Below are positions 1 to 13,000 of a stretch of 64,000 nt of DNA, piece by piece (position 1 is the stretch's first letter; every line of letters starts with the position of its first letter). Under the pieces are notes generated by a model. The model did no database searches, was not told the origin of the DNA, and saw only the letters and a list, made by a program, of their open reading frames with translations. Where the stretch lies: assembly GCF_958979055.1 (NCBI RefSeq), contig NC_084897.1:20375628-20439627 (forward strand), read 5' to 3'. The translations under genes and the position numbers were made by a program. Origin of the DNA: Alnus glutinosa. Its lineage: Eukaryota > Streptophyta > Magnoliopsida > Fagales > Betulaceae.

Positions 1-1060
1 CGAAACCTAATTATCTTCAAAGAAAAAGTTTTTAAAGAACTTTTTCGCTCACCCATTTTGTTTTCCTCTTTTCAAGCCAGGAAGAGACAAATTAGAAGGT
101 CAGATGCTTATTTAGTTGGAGATGATCCTATCATATCATGCTATGTTTTGTTTCATCTAAGAGAGATTTTTAGAAACACTTGTTATGTTATGTCATGTTT
201 TATAACCTTTGGTTTCTGCATTTCATTTCAATAAAGTTTCTAAACTCATTTCAATAAGTGTTCGATGGTTGCCCTATTTATCACTTTGGCGCATACGAGG
301 CTTTTACGATTGAGTAATTCTAAATGTTCAATTCCTATCTTACTCTCATATAACATCTTGAGATTGGTGTGATAGTGCTTATAAATCCTTAAATTTTACA
401 ATAAAAAACCTAACCCCTAACAAATTGGAGGTGTTACAGGCATGGACATGGGATGTTAAGTATTTGAATGATTGAATGCAAAACCTCGAGGCACTTCACC
501 AAATAACTAATAAGGTGCAACCATGGACTTGCATTTTCTTGCTTCAGGCTCAAGTTTGGACTATTTTGCCATCAAAATTTAGATGGAAAATTGCAAGATT
601 AATTATTCATTGATCAGTTGCAAACAAGCCTGGTAATGACCTACCCAAGCTCAAGCCAAGCCAAGTGGTTGCCTGGCTGCCCTAGCTAGAAACTGGAAAT
701 TGCGTTTCTTAACTAAATGCATAACTAAACTAAGGAGTTAACCTAAAAACCAATTATAAGTTATAAATTAGGGCTGGCTTGATATATTTTAAGGTATAAG
801 GCGACAAGTTTAAATGAGATAATTTTATGTATTATTGATTAAATTATTAATATTATATTTTTATTTAAAAATCATTCTTTTCACTTTTTGAGATGAAAAA
901 TTATTAATTATGTTTTTATATTCAAGTTTTTTAACATCTCATTTTCAATTCTTTTTTTTTTTTTTTGAGATAAGATGAAATATATTATTAATGAAAGATC
1001 AAACCAGAAAAACTTGCTAAGCAAGAAGTACAGATTGAAGAAAAGAGGGACACTCCTCAA
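1..1060. repeat. Intergenic stretch; possible LTR fragment then AT-rich DNA
   Basis: No gene is seen. Bases 1-438 look like the end of an LTR: AT-rich, with the polyadenylation-like string aataaag near 231, ending in ggaggtgttaca at about 427-438, an ending often seen in plant LTRs. No partner LTR lies in the window, so this is a weak call. Bases 439-950 show nothing recognisable. A T-run at about 951-966 followed by a-rich text may be the reversed tail of a LINE copy. Confidence 0.3.
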
Positions 1061-1075
1061 ACCACACCCCTCATG

Positions 1076-1495
1076 GGATGTTCACAGTCCGGAGTGCGTA
1101 TTACCTTGAACACAATATGTGGACTCGGGGTTTGGGTGAGAGCTCTCATGCTAAGGAAGAGGAAGTTTTTTGGAAGGAGCTATGGAAGTTGAGAGCTCCA
1201 GCTGTGGTTAAAAATTTTGTGTGGAAGGTTGGTAATGAGTTGCTCCCAACAAAAGGGAACCTTTTTAGGAGGAAGGTCGTACAAGATATGGCTTGTCCGA
1301 TTGGAAAATGATAAAACCACAACCTTTTTGTACAACTCCCTCACAACCCCACTCACAATGGTGGTAGGGGTTGTGATGGGGTTGTGAGCCAATCATGTCC
1401 TTGTCCGATTTGCTTGCAGGAACGGAGGATGTCTTCCACATTCTTTGGAGTTGTAAATCTGCCATGGCAGTGTGGCAAGAATGTGGGATTATTTA
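1076..1495 (+). pseudogene. LINE reverse transcriptase C-terminal (zf-RVT) fragment
   Basis: The + strand translation reads as the zinc-binding region that follows reverse transcriptase in plant LINEs: FTVRSAYYLE, then FWKELWKLRAPAVVKNFVWK, then a Cys-Pro-x-Cys, and after an interruption an His...Cys segment with AMAVWQECG. The reading frame is broken by a 97-bp insertion at 1303-1399 and by a later one-base shift. It has no start, no catalytic RT core and no RNase H, so it is a dead 5'- and 3'-truncated copy. Confidence 0.75.
1303..1399. mobile_element. 97-bp hairpin insertion with 11-bp target duplication
   Basis: The 11-mer cttgtccgatt occurs at 1292-1302 and again at 1400-1410, flanking 97 bp that interrupt the LINE zinc-finger code. 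The insert carries an internal inverted repeat (cacaacccca near 1340 against tggggttgtg near 1378). Removing the insert and one duplicate restores the LINE text. The long duplication fits Mutator-like elements, but no clear terminal inverted repeat is seen. Confidence 0.55.
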
Positions 1496-1571
1496 CTAAC
1501 TTTTTATCATATTAGAGTCTTATAATTTTTCTTTTTAAAGAACCTTTATTGTAAAATGAGGAATGCAATTT

Positions 1572-1690
1572 TGTAGACTGTTATATGATTATCATACAAC
1601 TGAGATGACCTGGCAGGAAAAACATCATTTAGATAACAATCAATGATGATTTTCATTGTCATGTCACCTTAGTCGTATAACAGTCTACTA
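1572..1690. mobile_element. Palindromic MITE
   Basis: The ends form an inverted repeat: tagactgttatatgat near 1574 against a right arm ending cgtataacagtcta near 1687. It shares its end motif with the element at 62586-62752, so the two are probably one family. No coding content. Confidence 0.55.
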
Positions 1691-3058
1691 AATAATTTTT
1701 TTTTTTTTTACCATATTGGAGCTTTAAAAATATTTTTTTTATAAAAAAAATAAAAATAAAAATTATTGTACAATTATTAATTGAAATACTTAAGCAACCG
1801 CCTAAGTTGCCTAAGAGTTCAACCGGCCCTGCTCACCGGTTCGCCAATGAAGCATTAATTATACCTGAGCAAGAGGCAATTAATGCTTTCTTAAGGAAAC
1901 CCTCCATATGTTTTGGATATTATTTCTATTGAACAATATGCTTAAATTGGTTATTATATATTTTGTGCTCGAAAAAAAAAAAAAAAATTCAGCCTTCCCT
2001 AAGTTATATATATATATATATAAATCAATATATGTAGGTCCCTCTGATTTGCACTCTCAATGTGTTTCAATGAAATTTGATTGATAGTATGGTAATATTA
2101 CTTTTCTTAATTTGTTAACGGCCTAGATTTAACACTAGATCTAATAAGTCAAAAATTACTTTTTCTTAATTTTTTGGCCTGATATCATTAAAAAATTTAG
2201 GTAAAAGCAGTTAATGAATTCTTATCACATGCCCCATAATGAAAATTATCTATGTTGTAAAGCTTTTACAAGATATAGTTTGGTAACCACCAAGACGAAA
2301 GAGATGAAGAATTCTTCCAACTGAGAGACAGAGAGAGGACACGCCATGTGCCAACATGGCCCCAATTGCAGTCCAATCAGAGAGCGCCCTCCAACATCGG
2401 CCAATGCAATTTTTTCACAATACAGAAGGTTTTCTGTACCCAAACCAACAAAATGATTAAAGCAGTCTCCTTCTTGGTTAACCAAAACCCCCCAACCGAA
2501 TCTCTCTTTTGCTCTCTCTCTTTCTCTCGCTACAAATCTACCTACATTTTGCTTATCTCATGAACATATCTTCTTTACACTTTCCCGGGATCTGAGTCTC
2601 CTTTATTTTCCCTGAAAAACAAAGTTAAAGTGCTCCGTGTTTCACAAACACACACATATAAAATCCGAGATGAAGTTAAAGTGCTTCAATCATTAGTTAT
2701 AGTCAAATTCTGCGCCTATGACCCGGTTCTTGAAATGGGTAATATCTGATGCTGATTGCTGGGTGTTCTTTTTATTCTTGCAAAGAAAAGTTCACACACA
2801 CTTCTAGAAGACGCCCAAATCGTCCAATGATTGTGTCGTGGTCTTATTTAAAGTGCGACCCAGATCTTGAAATGCATATCTAGTTTCCGATAGTGGGCAT
2901 TCTTCATTTCTTGCTAAAATAATCACACTCTTCTAGTAGACACCAAAGATTGGGTTATGGCCGGATTTCGAGTAATGGGTGTTTGATATTTGATCTTGGG
3001 TGTTCTTCATTTTGCTGGGGTCAAATCATATTTGGGTTTTTTCTTTGGGAGGGAATAG
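1691..3058 (+). promoter_or_regulatory. Upstream region and probable 5' UTR of the DUF1068 gene
   Basis: Bases 1691-2230 are AT-rich with poly-A/T runs and a short (AT)n at about 2010 and hold no gene. From about 2280 the base composition becomes more balanced. A CT-rich tract (ctctctctctttctctcgct, about 2510-2530) resembles a plant core-promoter or leader Y-patch. The transcript probably begins near there and runs to the ATG at 3059. Several short upstream ATGs precede it. No exact TATA box or start site is claimed. Confidence 0.35.
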
Positions 3059-6013
3059 ATGGCTTATCCACCGGACCATGGGATCGCTACTAATGGGGCT
3101 TTGAGGTTGGTGTTGTTTTTGGTAGGTGTGAGTTTGGTTGGATACACAGTTGGGCCGCCACTGTACTGGCGCTTGAAGGGGAATTCAACTGGTCAAGCTT
3201 CATGTCCTTCATGTGTTTGTGATTGCTCTTCAGAGGATCTCCTCTCCGAACCTTTAGGTGAGTTTCAGTTTCATGGCCTGTTAAAAACTTTCTAAATATA
3301 GAAACATTGGTCCATTTGCATATTTATGCGTAACTCATTTTGCATTCTGACTTTGAGAATTTGGTATACCATTGTTTTAGAACATTCTCTTTTTGGCATG
3401 ATCAATAGTGCTCCTTTGGCAGTTATGCTTCAGATGCGTCCCTTTGCAGAGTTACTAGTGATATTAGTTTTACAATTCTATTATTTTTATATCTCGAATA
3501 CGTTAGTCACGGAAAATGCTGATATTGTGTGATATTAGTGCTACTTTTCAATTTTTGACTTATTCAAAAAATTAGAGAAAAAATATTCGTTTTGTTTTTT
3601 TAAATGTTAGGGTAACAAATAAGCCACATCAACTGGGTAGGAAAGCATTCCAAGTAGCCAATTTGTATAGCATGTACTCGATTTAATTCCTAAAACTTAT
3701 TAGTTTATTAGAGCACTCACAATGGCTTCATAATTTTTCCAAATCTAACTCTAAAAAACTACTTCTATTGATTTAGCTAGTCACTTTTTAAAACTCTTAA
3801 AAAAACAAACTCTCTTAAATGTTTCTCTACTTTAAATAAATACTATTTTTTTAATCACAAAAATAAGTGCCATGAAAACATTTGTGGTGCCACGAGGGAA
3901 AAGGTTGGCACAGTTTGCAATAAGTAGTATTAAAAAAAATTATAACATTGTCTTTTTGGTTCTTTAAATCTAAAGAGAAAAGCTGACAAATGTTATGTTT
4001 AACATTTGCTAAAGAGTTTGTTATATGGGTATTTTTGTGGTTTTTGTTAAAAATGTAGCGAGAAAAAACTAAATATGAAAAGTCCATTGTGAGTGCTCTT
4101 ATCTAGTTAAATTTGGAAATTTAGCTTTGTTGAAACTGGTTTTTTGTTGATATATTGAAGGAGACTGCTTTTACAGCTTAGTCTGCCAAGGGATTTACTG
4201 GAAAGAGACATCCCTTTTTTTTTTTTTTTTGGAAATAAGTTTAACAAGTCCCTACTAGGTCTCTTTTTAGTAAAGCTTTGGGTTGCTTAGGAGTGAAATT
4301 TACACTGGTCCATCTTTTTTTAACTTCTGTGTGAGTGTGAGGTGGGAATTGGGGTTAGTTGTACTTGGTCTCTGTTTAGTTTAGCAGTTTTAAAACATAG
4401 GGGTTGAAAAAATAGCAATTTCAAGACCCAGTTAATGAAAATGCGATTTTAAAAACACAGTTAAACATTTGGTAAAATCGTGATTCGGCCTTCAAAAGTA
4501 AAATTTTTTCAAACGCACTCCCAAACAGGACATTAGATCCTCTTTAATTATAGTCTCTCAGTGGATGGTGTAGATGTTACTTGGGCTCAAAATTGGTTTT
4601 ACCGTTCTGGTATATCATGAATTACTGTGATTGGGCATTAACCAAGTTTGAGTAGTACTTCTGTTATTACTAGGCTTCATCACTTTTTCTGTGTCTATCT
4701 TTGAGCTTTGTAGTATTAGTTATATTTGCTTGTCACTTCTGTTGATACATTTTTTGTTTTTTGTTTTTTATCCTTCTAGCAGGAATCGTCAACAGCTCAT
4801 TTTCTGGTCAGTTCATGTTTTTTCCTTCTATTTTTGTTTAAGTGTTATTTTAAGCTTTCCATTTGGGACGGGGAGCATGTGTTTCTGGCAGTTTGGAACC
4901 TCAAAAACTTGTTGAGGATTCACCCTTGCATGTCTTGTTGTGGGATATTAATTGAGTGCTTTCAGGAATAGAGTGGTGATGAACATGTGTCCAAAGGGCC
5001 ATATGAAATTATTATACGACTTATCTTCCTGAACATCTGCAGAGATAGAAAGAAGGCCAATGTCGGAGTTGTATTTGCTTCTTTTTTTCAGCACTTTGAA
5101 GCTTCTAATTGGATATGTAGAAATTTTTGAAGCATCCCATGATTTTAAAATTTTCCCATCCAGAAAAAAATGTTTTAAAACAAATTATACTGAAAAATAT
5201 AGTCAAATAGCATTTTTTTTAGTAATGGTTTAAATGTTTCTACTAAATACTACTTTTGATCTTTATCTTCAGTAGTTTTAGCATACCAAAGTAAATCAGC
5301 CGCCCCTTCTTTCTCTGGAAAGTAATGCATAGCTGATATATCATTAATACTTTTTTTCTAGATTCGAAAAAAAATGGTAGGAAATTTGAGAGCATCTTGT
5401 AAAAGTCATGTCTTACCTTGAGAAACCCATTGATATTGAAATGGAATAGTTAGTTTCTTTAAGAACTTGAACTCATTTTCTGTGATATATCAGTACAGAG
5501 TTTATGATCTATGATTGAAAACCTAAGAAATTGTGTGGTTCCATAAAACTGGAGGTCAACTGCAAGAGTTCAGCAAGTGACCTGAAGCCACTTTTAGAGA
5601 ATAAATGGATAAAATCAAGAAAAAGAAAATGCTCACTGGTACATTTACAAGTTTTCTTCTGCATATTCATCTAATCATTTTATTCACAATGTGCAGACTG
5701 TGGTAAAAATGATCCTGATATGAATGAGGAAATGGAGAAGGATCTTATAGCTTTACTGTCAGAGGAACTAAGTTTAGTGAAAGCTGTTGCTAATGATACT
5801 ATGGAACATTCCAAGGCATTGATAATGGACACTAGGAAAGCCTATTCACACTATCAAAAGGAGGCAGAAAAGTGCAGTGCTGGAGTGGAAACTTGCGAAG
5901 AAGCAAGGGCGAGGGCTGAAAGAGAACTCGCAGAGGAGCTTAAGCTTTCAGCATTGTGGGAGAAACGGGCTCGTGAATGGGGGTGGAAGGATAACAGAAG
6001 AACACGCTCATGA
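3059..6013 (+). CDS. DUF1068 family membrane protein (NKS1/ELMO-like), 3 exons
   Basis: Exons are 3059-3257, 4783-4806 and 5697-6013, giving 179 residues, the usual length for this plant family. An N-terminal hydrophobic segment (about residues 14-36, ending GYTVGPPLYW) is followed by a Cys cluster (CPSCVCDCSS), a short linker made by the 24-nt second exon (GIVNSSFSD), and an acidic helical part with EELSL, YQKEAEKC, TCEEAR and a WEKRAREWGW C-terminus. Arabidopsis DUF1068 members (NKS1/ELMO) are Golgi membrane proteins linked to pectin synthesis and cell adhesion; the same role here is inferred. Introns are GT-AG. A polyadenylation-like AATAAA lies at 6158-6163. The second exon has a tandem acceptor (tagcag) that could add one Ala. 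Which paralogue it is cannot be told from sequence alone. Confidence 0.9.
3711..4098. mobile_element. Harbinger/Tourist-like MITE in intron 1 of the DUF1068 gene
   Basis: Ends are gagcactcacaatgg at 3711 and its complement ccattgtgagtgctc ending at 4098, flanked on both sides by the trinucleotide TTA (3708-3710 and 4099-4101). A TTA duplication with such ends is typical of PIF/Harbinger MITEs. The interior is AT-rich and non-coding. The element is 388 bp and lies wholly inside intron 1. Confidence 0.8.
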
Positions 6014-6842
6014 TTTTTTAGTTATTATGTTTTTGTTTTATGCTAATGTTAGGCTTCTGATTTTGACTTGTCATTGTACAACTGATTTTGAGGTCTCTTG
6101 TGAATATAGATACGTTTAACACTATTTACTTTTCAACTGGTCTTGTATACTATTTACAATAAATCCAACCTCTCATGCATTGGATTTCTACTGTAATTAT
6201 TGATCTTTTTGTAGTTATAATCAGAAGGAAATAAGGGAGGTCACTTCAAGTACAAAATCACAGGCCTGCAAAGTGCCGTATTCAGTGGATCTAAATGTCG
6301 TTTTGCTCTTTATCCTCGCATCGATCAACATATTTAACAAGCTTGGTCATTCACATTTACCTACTTTTTCAACGCTCATTATCCACACGTGGTTTAATGA
6401 CTTTATTTTTACCACTTTAGTTTCAATTTGTATCGTAGATGATACCTTGCTTATAGCTAAAATCAAAGATAGTATTTCCAACCATAAAATTGATGGAAGT
6501 TCACGTCAACCCAATAACAAACTGACATGTGAACATATCTCATATTAAAAATTAAAAAACTCATTAAAATATGTGACGATATTGAAACTCCTTAAAGGTG
6601 TTCTATTTGCTCTTAGCTCTCGTTTTTTTATCGGAATATTAATCAAACAAACCGAAGGGACCCCTTTACTATTAAGGGATTAGTAGAACGAATCGCACTT
6701 TTTTACTAAACCACACCCACTACAATGCAATTATTGTATCGAAATGTCTCATTTGTCGAACAAAAAAATTGGCCATAATAATTAAGAAGATAGTATAAAA
6801 AAAGAATCATGAAAATTAGAGCGTTGAGTGCTTTGTTCAAGG

Positions 6843-6914
<72 letters not shown>

Positions 6915-7489
6915 TTTTAATATGAGATATGTCCACGTGTCATTTTCTTGTTGGGTTGACGTGAACTACCATCAATTTTATAGACAGACTTTGAAATAAA
7001 TATCATTTTCGTTTTAGCCATAAACGAAGTACCATCTACGATACAAATAGAAACCGAAGTGAGCAAAAATAAAGCCTCTAAACCTAAAAAATATTTCAAC
7101 TTCCGGCAAAATATAATCATAATTATTTTTTCTCCACTTCAAGCCTTCGTTTTTCTACTAGCTTATAATTAACACACAAAAACAAGGGAGCTACGAAATG
7201 CTTCCAAAGCGCACAGTTTATTGTTAATATAATAGCCCTGTCTGGCTAAGGAAAAGCCAGAAGCTCCACTCACACATTACAACTGCGCTCCCAAAGTTAA
7301 ATAGAAGGCAAGAAAGTCCCCCACGTCAATCATTTTCCCTTGTGAAAAAAATAAAGGCAACATCCAGTTTGACCTGAGCATTGCCAAGTATCGAGACCAT
7401 GAGATATTGAGATCTTTTTCAACATGTAAAGTGTGGAAATCAATGACGAATTCTTCGAGTTTATTTAAGTGACATCCAGGCTGCCTCCA
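6014..7489. mobile_element. Intergenic region between convergent genes, with a palindromic MITE (about 6393-7087)
   Basis: The left arm from about 6393 (tttgtatcgtagatgatacc, ttcacgtcaaccca) is mirrored by a right arm ending near 7087 (gggttgacgtgaact, ggtaccatctacgataca in reverse sense). Between the arms lie about 280 bp of different sequence (6560-6843) and a pure (AT)n run at about 6845-6911. The same family of arms occurs at 60431-61138. Bases 7090-7489 hold the presumed 3' UTR of GSH2 on the - strand, with tttatt (AATAAA on the - strand) near 7216. Confidence 0.65.
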
Positions 7490-10021
7490 TCAAGTCAAAT
7501 ATATACTGTCCAATACTGCAAATCCGGCTGCAACACCACCTTCATCTGATGAAGAAATCTTAGTCCGCAGCAAGTAACCGCATTGGTCATTGATGATCAC
7601 CTTGCTCTTGTTCCTGCACATTCCATTCCAAGATTATCAAGTGTTTCGCAAATGAGAAACTCAGGACGAATATGCCTTTCGTAGTGCTTGCTTGGTATGT
7701 TGAAAGAAAATGGGGTTAAGAAAACCAACTGCCAAAATGGATTCATTGAAGTGATTGACAAAGAGAGACATGTAAATTGCCAGGGTTGGGGGTGGGGGTG
7801 GGGGTGGGGGTGCCTTACGTTGAATAAATGCAAAGCACATGTACCTCAAGTAAGCACCATATATACCAAGTTCTGAAATGGCATGATCTTTATGACAAAT
7901 GCCATCGCGCATCAAAAATGTGGGGAAAACATTAGGGAATATCCTTTGCATTAGGATGTAAGCTGCACTTCCATCGGTCCCTTCCTTCTGCAATCGTAGA
8001 AGGGTTTCTCTCACATCGGAACCGTAGATATTGTTCCCTGAAGTAGAAAGATAAATCAGTTGTTAACAATGTTATTAACGGCAAGAACAGCAGAGCAGAG
8101 TTCAGAAAAATATGATACCTCCGCCTTCTCTTTGGGGTTTCATAACAAACAGCTCAGGTACTTCAATTGCCTTTTTGACAATTTCCAGGTCATCCAAACT
8201 CCACAATCCAGCAAAGCATTTTCGTAGTTTGGCAATGTCCTCTTTATTGTCAAGAAACCTGCTAACAAAGGAAGCTTTAAGGAAGAAAAGCCAATTGGAA
8301 GTAAACCAGTTCTGCTAAAATTTACAAAAGAACGAGGAACTCATAATTTTCAGGACAATAAGCAAGAGAGAAAAATACTTCTATCATGTTTTAGCTGGTA
8401 AAGATGTCAATACTTAATGATTTGAGTCCCTTTAATAAATAAAGTCGCCTCCTTCTTTCGATAGAAACTAGATGCCATTTTTGGGGTTAAAAATAAGTAA
8501 CTTAACACTATATTTTCAACTTCACCTGAAAAATCATTTGTATTAACCTATTACTAACCATTCTTTTAGCCATCAGTAAATCATTCGCATTAACCTATTA
8601 CTAACCGTTCTTTTAGCCATCAGAGCCAATCTTATTAGGAGATTGCTTCCAAACACACCAAGTAGTACTGATTCTCAAATGACATGGACATTGTAAGGAT
8701 TAGTAATCATGCAATACCTCTCAAGTACATCGGGTTTTGCAAGTTCTTGTTGAATCTTCTTGGTTCCTGCTAAATGATAAGATATTGATGGGCACTTGAT
8801 GGCAGATGACTGCTCCATAAGTAGCCTAGCTTTCCATTCCTACGAATCGAGTAAGAATGAGTATGGAATAATCATATGATAGGCATGATATCCTGAGTTT
8901 GACGCATCTACTGGCATGGTATAATGGAATTCTAGTAGATGGATAGTATCTTACGGTTGTGTTAGAGATTATTTAGCAAGCATCGAGCAGAAAAAATCTA
9001 AAAGTTAGAAGTCATTACCAGATTTAGGAACAATTCAGGAGGCAATATCAGAATAATGCAAACAGTCATTTGATTATACCTCAATATTGCCATATCGATG
9101 CTGGTTTTTTTTTAAAAAAAAATTTCCTTTCTACCATTTCAAAGATTTGATGCTCACATTTTAAGGCAAAAAGACCATAAGGATTATCTTTGGAAAGACA
9201 TTAGATTTTAAACATTTTAAGAATTAAGATAAGAACATGAAGAAACTGATGATGAAGTTGATAATGGTTTGGCACCTTTCATACAAGCATAAATTATGAA
9301 TCATGTTTAACTCAAAAAACTGCCTCATACACTCTCATGCGCGAACGTTAAAAATTCAGTAAATTCCCCTACCATGGATGATAGGAAGTTTTACTATTCA
9401 CAACTCTGCATGACCTGATTGGTAAAAGAGGGTGTTGGATATCCACTCTCATGGTGTACCACCAATCAACGTCTAGTAGTCTTTACCTACTTTATACCAA
9501 GGATAAAGAGACACATGCAGGATTACCTGACAACCATTATCGCTCTCAAGATTAACAAGACAGATGTTCATGCCATTGAGGACTTGGGATTTGTCCATTA
9601 GCACCAGAAATTTCCTAGGACTAGAGAACAAATGTTTACATTTCCAAGGAAAAGCAAAGATTCTTCTCCAGACAAAACCATCATTCTGAGCAGCAGGAAA
9701 ATAAAGCAAAGATGCTTACTGATTCTGAAGGATAATCATTTGGCGTATAGCCAGCTCTAAAATAAATTACTGCAATTGCTTTACCACCCCTGCAAATGAA
9801 AGTCTTTTCTATATTAAAGTAAAAAAGATAACATAGTAAAGCATCAAGTCTAGATTAGAAAACTCATTATTCCAAGGCATAAGGCTACATACACAAGAAG
9901 TGTTCCATCTGGTAGAAGTTCTCCTTCGGTGTCAATTTCTGCCATCGTTTTCCGAATAGTTGTAATGCTATGTGTATTACAAAGCTAAGGAAGCTAACTC
10001 TTTGCTGACTCTTCAAAAAGG

Positions 10022-10083
<62 letters not shown>

Positions 10084-13000
10084 AGGATACACCAACAATA
10101 ATCTAGGATAGAGAAGAAAAAATAATTTTTTAAAAAGTAAATCATTTTGGAAATTAAGATTTTCCTATGCTTTTTATCAATATAGGTTCGAAGAAACACA
10201 ATATAATAGCCCACAAGTAGTCATGCTAAGGTTTTTCAACCCTTGTGATGCCTTGGAGGCACCACTAGCCTGTTACACATGGGAGCCTGTGATAGATATA
10301 AAGAGGATATCTTTCTTTCAGAACTGCAGAAAGCCAATGTTGGTCGTACATGTTACGCTCTTCAGCCTGAACCACAAACATAACTACAGCTCTGTACAAT
10401 TTTATTCACAGTTACATACACCTTAAATCACCTTAGTGAATGCAGCAGCAGAAAAGAAACCAAGAAAACATATTTTGAAATCTAACCTGGGATTATTATA
10501 CTCAGTCCAAGCTTTAGCAAATGCCTCCACAAAGTGACTAAGAGCAGTATTGCCAGGAATCCTTTTAGGATCTAATCCAAGGACTTCACCATAATGATTA
10601 AGTAAGCTTCTGCAGAATGACCAAGGTTTAAATACTTCTTGATCACTCTATGTACTTACATTTCTGAAAAATGCATCAGAACAATACAATGAACGCTATA
10701 TAGTTTTTTTTTTTTATAAGTAATTGTAATTTTATAAAAAACAGCGTAAGGCGCCCCTAGTACACACGGAGTATACAAGAAGCAACAGCCTCACCACCGA
10801 CCCGACAAGGAACAGCCCACAAAACAACCCAACCCTAAGCCCCTAAAGCTCACAATCTTCAATCATATCCCACCTCCTATGGTGTCTCTCGCACAACTTA
10901 GTGTTAGAATTTTTGTCTTAGAGGCCAATAAACAGGCAAACAACTGCTAGGACAAAATGAAACAGGCAGGAAAACATCGACGTTGGTTGGCTGGTTGGCA
11001 CCTCCACCCCACCCCACCCCACACTGGCAGTAGGGAGAATGACTAAGATGGTGGTTAGAGCAGTTCTAAAATCTTGTCATGTATGCCACATTTACTTTCA
11101 ATAAATGAATGGCAAATATATAATAGATAAGGACATGGACATTGCAACTGTTCTAACCCCTGTTCCATTCTAACCACCCATGACAGTTTTCCTTGCTAAG
11201 GATACAGAGGTCATTTTATTTGACCCCGGTACACTGGTGAATGGCTTAACCTTTTAGTGCCTGCTTCACAGCCTTTTCAACATGTAATCAGGAACTCAGA
11301 ATATACTCCGGATAATTCATTACTAGAAATCAAACCCAGCACCCAAACTTAATTTTCAAGAAATTCTTAAGTTAGAAGGAAGGTTTTTCCAATTTTATTT
11401 GATATTGCTTGCGCAAAAGGATGCTTCTGTTGCAATTCATGTGGAACTTTCTAGAGGTTCCATTCAGTGTAACATGAGCTTTGCTAGAGTGATTCATAAT
11501 TGGGAGGTGAATGTCTTTGCCTTGTTCTTCAGGGTGTTGTATTTAGTGCGATTGAGATGGGAAGATGAGGACAAGCTGTTGCGGGTTACATCCAAAAGAG
11601 GATTGTTTCATGTTAAATCCTTTTATAGTGTCATGGGGTGTAATGATGGCTTTTGTTTACCTTGGAATAGTGTTTGGCAGACTATGGTTCCGTCGATGGT
11701 AGCTTTTTTTGCTTGGTCGGCCTAGGAAAGATCGTTACCATGGACAATCTCTAAAAGCGCGCGTCATTGTGGTTGATAGGTGTTGTATGTGTAAAAAAAA
11801 TGTGGAGTCTGTGGACCATCTTCTTCTTTACTGTGCTTAGACGAATAGTCAACTTGTATGCTTGTTGGTGGATTGCCGGCAACACTCGGAGTGCTACTGT
11901 GTGGAAGATTGTTCCTTTATGCCTTTTGTGGTGTCTTTGGAGGGAAATGAATGACAAAAGTTTTGAGGACCGTAAGTGGACTTTAGAGGAGATTAATTCT
12001 TTATTTTTCAACGCCTTGTATCTTTGGACAGCTGCTTTTGTCTCTCCTTTGCTGATTAGTTATTATGACTTTCTTGTTCTTTTTGCTCCTACTAGGCATG
12101 CGGCTTCTCTTGTATACTCCATGTGTACCTGGAGCCGCCCTATGCTTTTTATGATATCTCAATTACTTATTTAAAAATAAAATAAAATAAAAAGTTTTTA
12201 AATAAGATGTGAAATGCAAATTCCAGAAATAGTTGACCTGTGGAGCTCAGTGACAAGACAACTAAGGCCAGGGAATGAAGACGAAATTGTGTTCAGTTCT
12301 ATTTGGAAAAGCAATTTAGTTTGTTCATCAAGCATATAATCTGAGCGATGTAAACCCAAGCGTATTTCCTGTGTAAAAAATTCAAACAAAGATTAGTATT
12401 TTCCCCACTTCTGAACCATAAAAATTACTGTCTTTTACACCAAATAGTTAGTGAAATAAAGAAAATGAAGTTAATAGGTAAGGGGTGTAAGAAACTACAT
12501 AAACACCATAATGATTCTGTTTCATCTTTCATCACTTTTATGATCCTAGAATGCCTTTCATTTATAATAACACGCTAAATTCATTCAAAAAAATTTGTTT
12601 ATAAGCTAAATGAAAAAAGTAATTTATGTTATAAAAAAAAAAATGGAATTTATGCAATAAACATTATAATCATGAAATGGAGACGCTCAGACTAAAATGA
12701 CCAAGAAGCTCTACAAAGATCAAAATAAATCCTCTCACAATAATTTTTGTCCATATGCCCTATCTTTTTTGATAAGTAAACGTAAAAGAAGGTAAATTAT
12801 CCATATGCCCTATCAAAATATACACTTACCTCTTTCTTGTTAATCTCTAGCATCTTGGAATGAATATCTAAAAGTCTAGATGTAAAAGCATCTGCTTTCT
12901 TAGTTCTGCAATGTGAAGAATAGAAGAGACATCAATTCACAAATGTTTCCAATCTCTTCAGTCAATCAGAGAAACTTGAAACTGAAGAAAAACAAATGCC

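Noticed and set aside
4691..4915. 74-codon + strand ORF around the DUF1068 second exon
   Set aside because: It is intron sequence read in another frame; the 24-nt exon in the correct phase explains the coding signal.
9885..10214. 109-codon - strand ORF with a Cys-Val repeat
   Set aside because: The repeat is the (CA)n microsatellite, and the rest is GSH2 exon 7 read in another frame.
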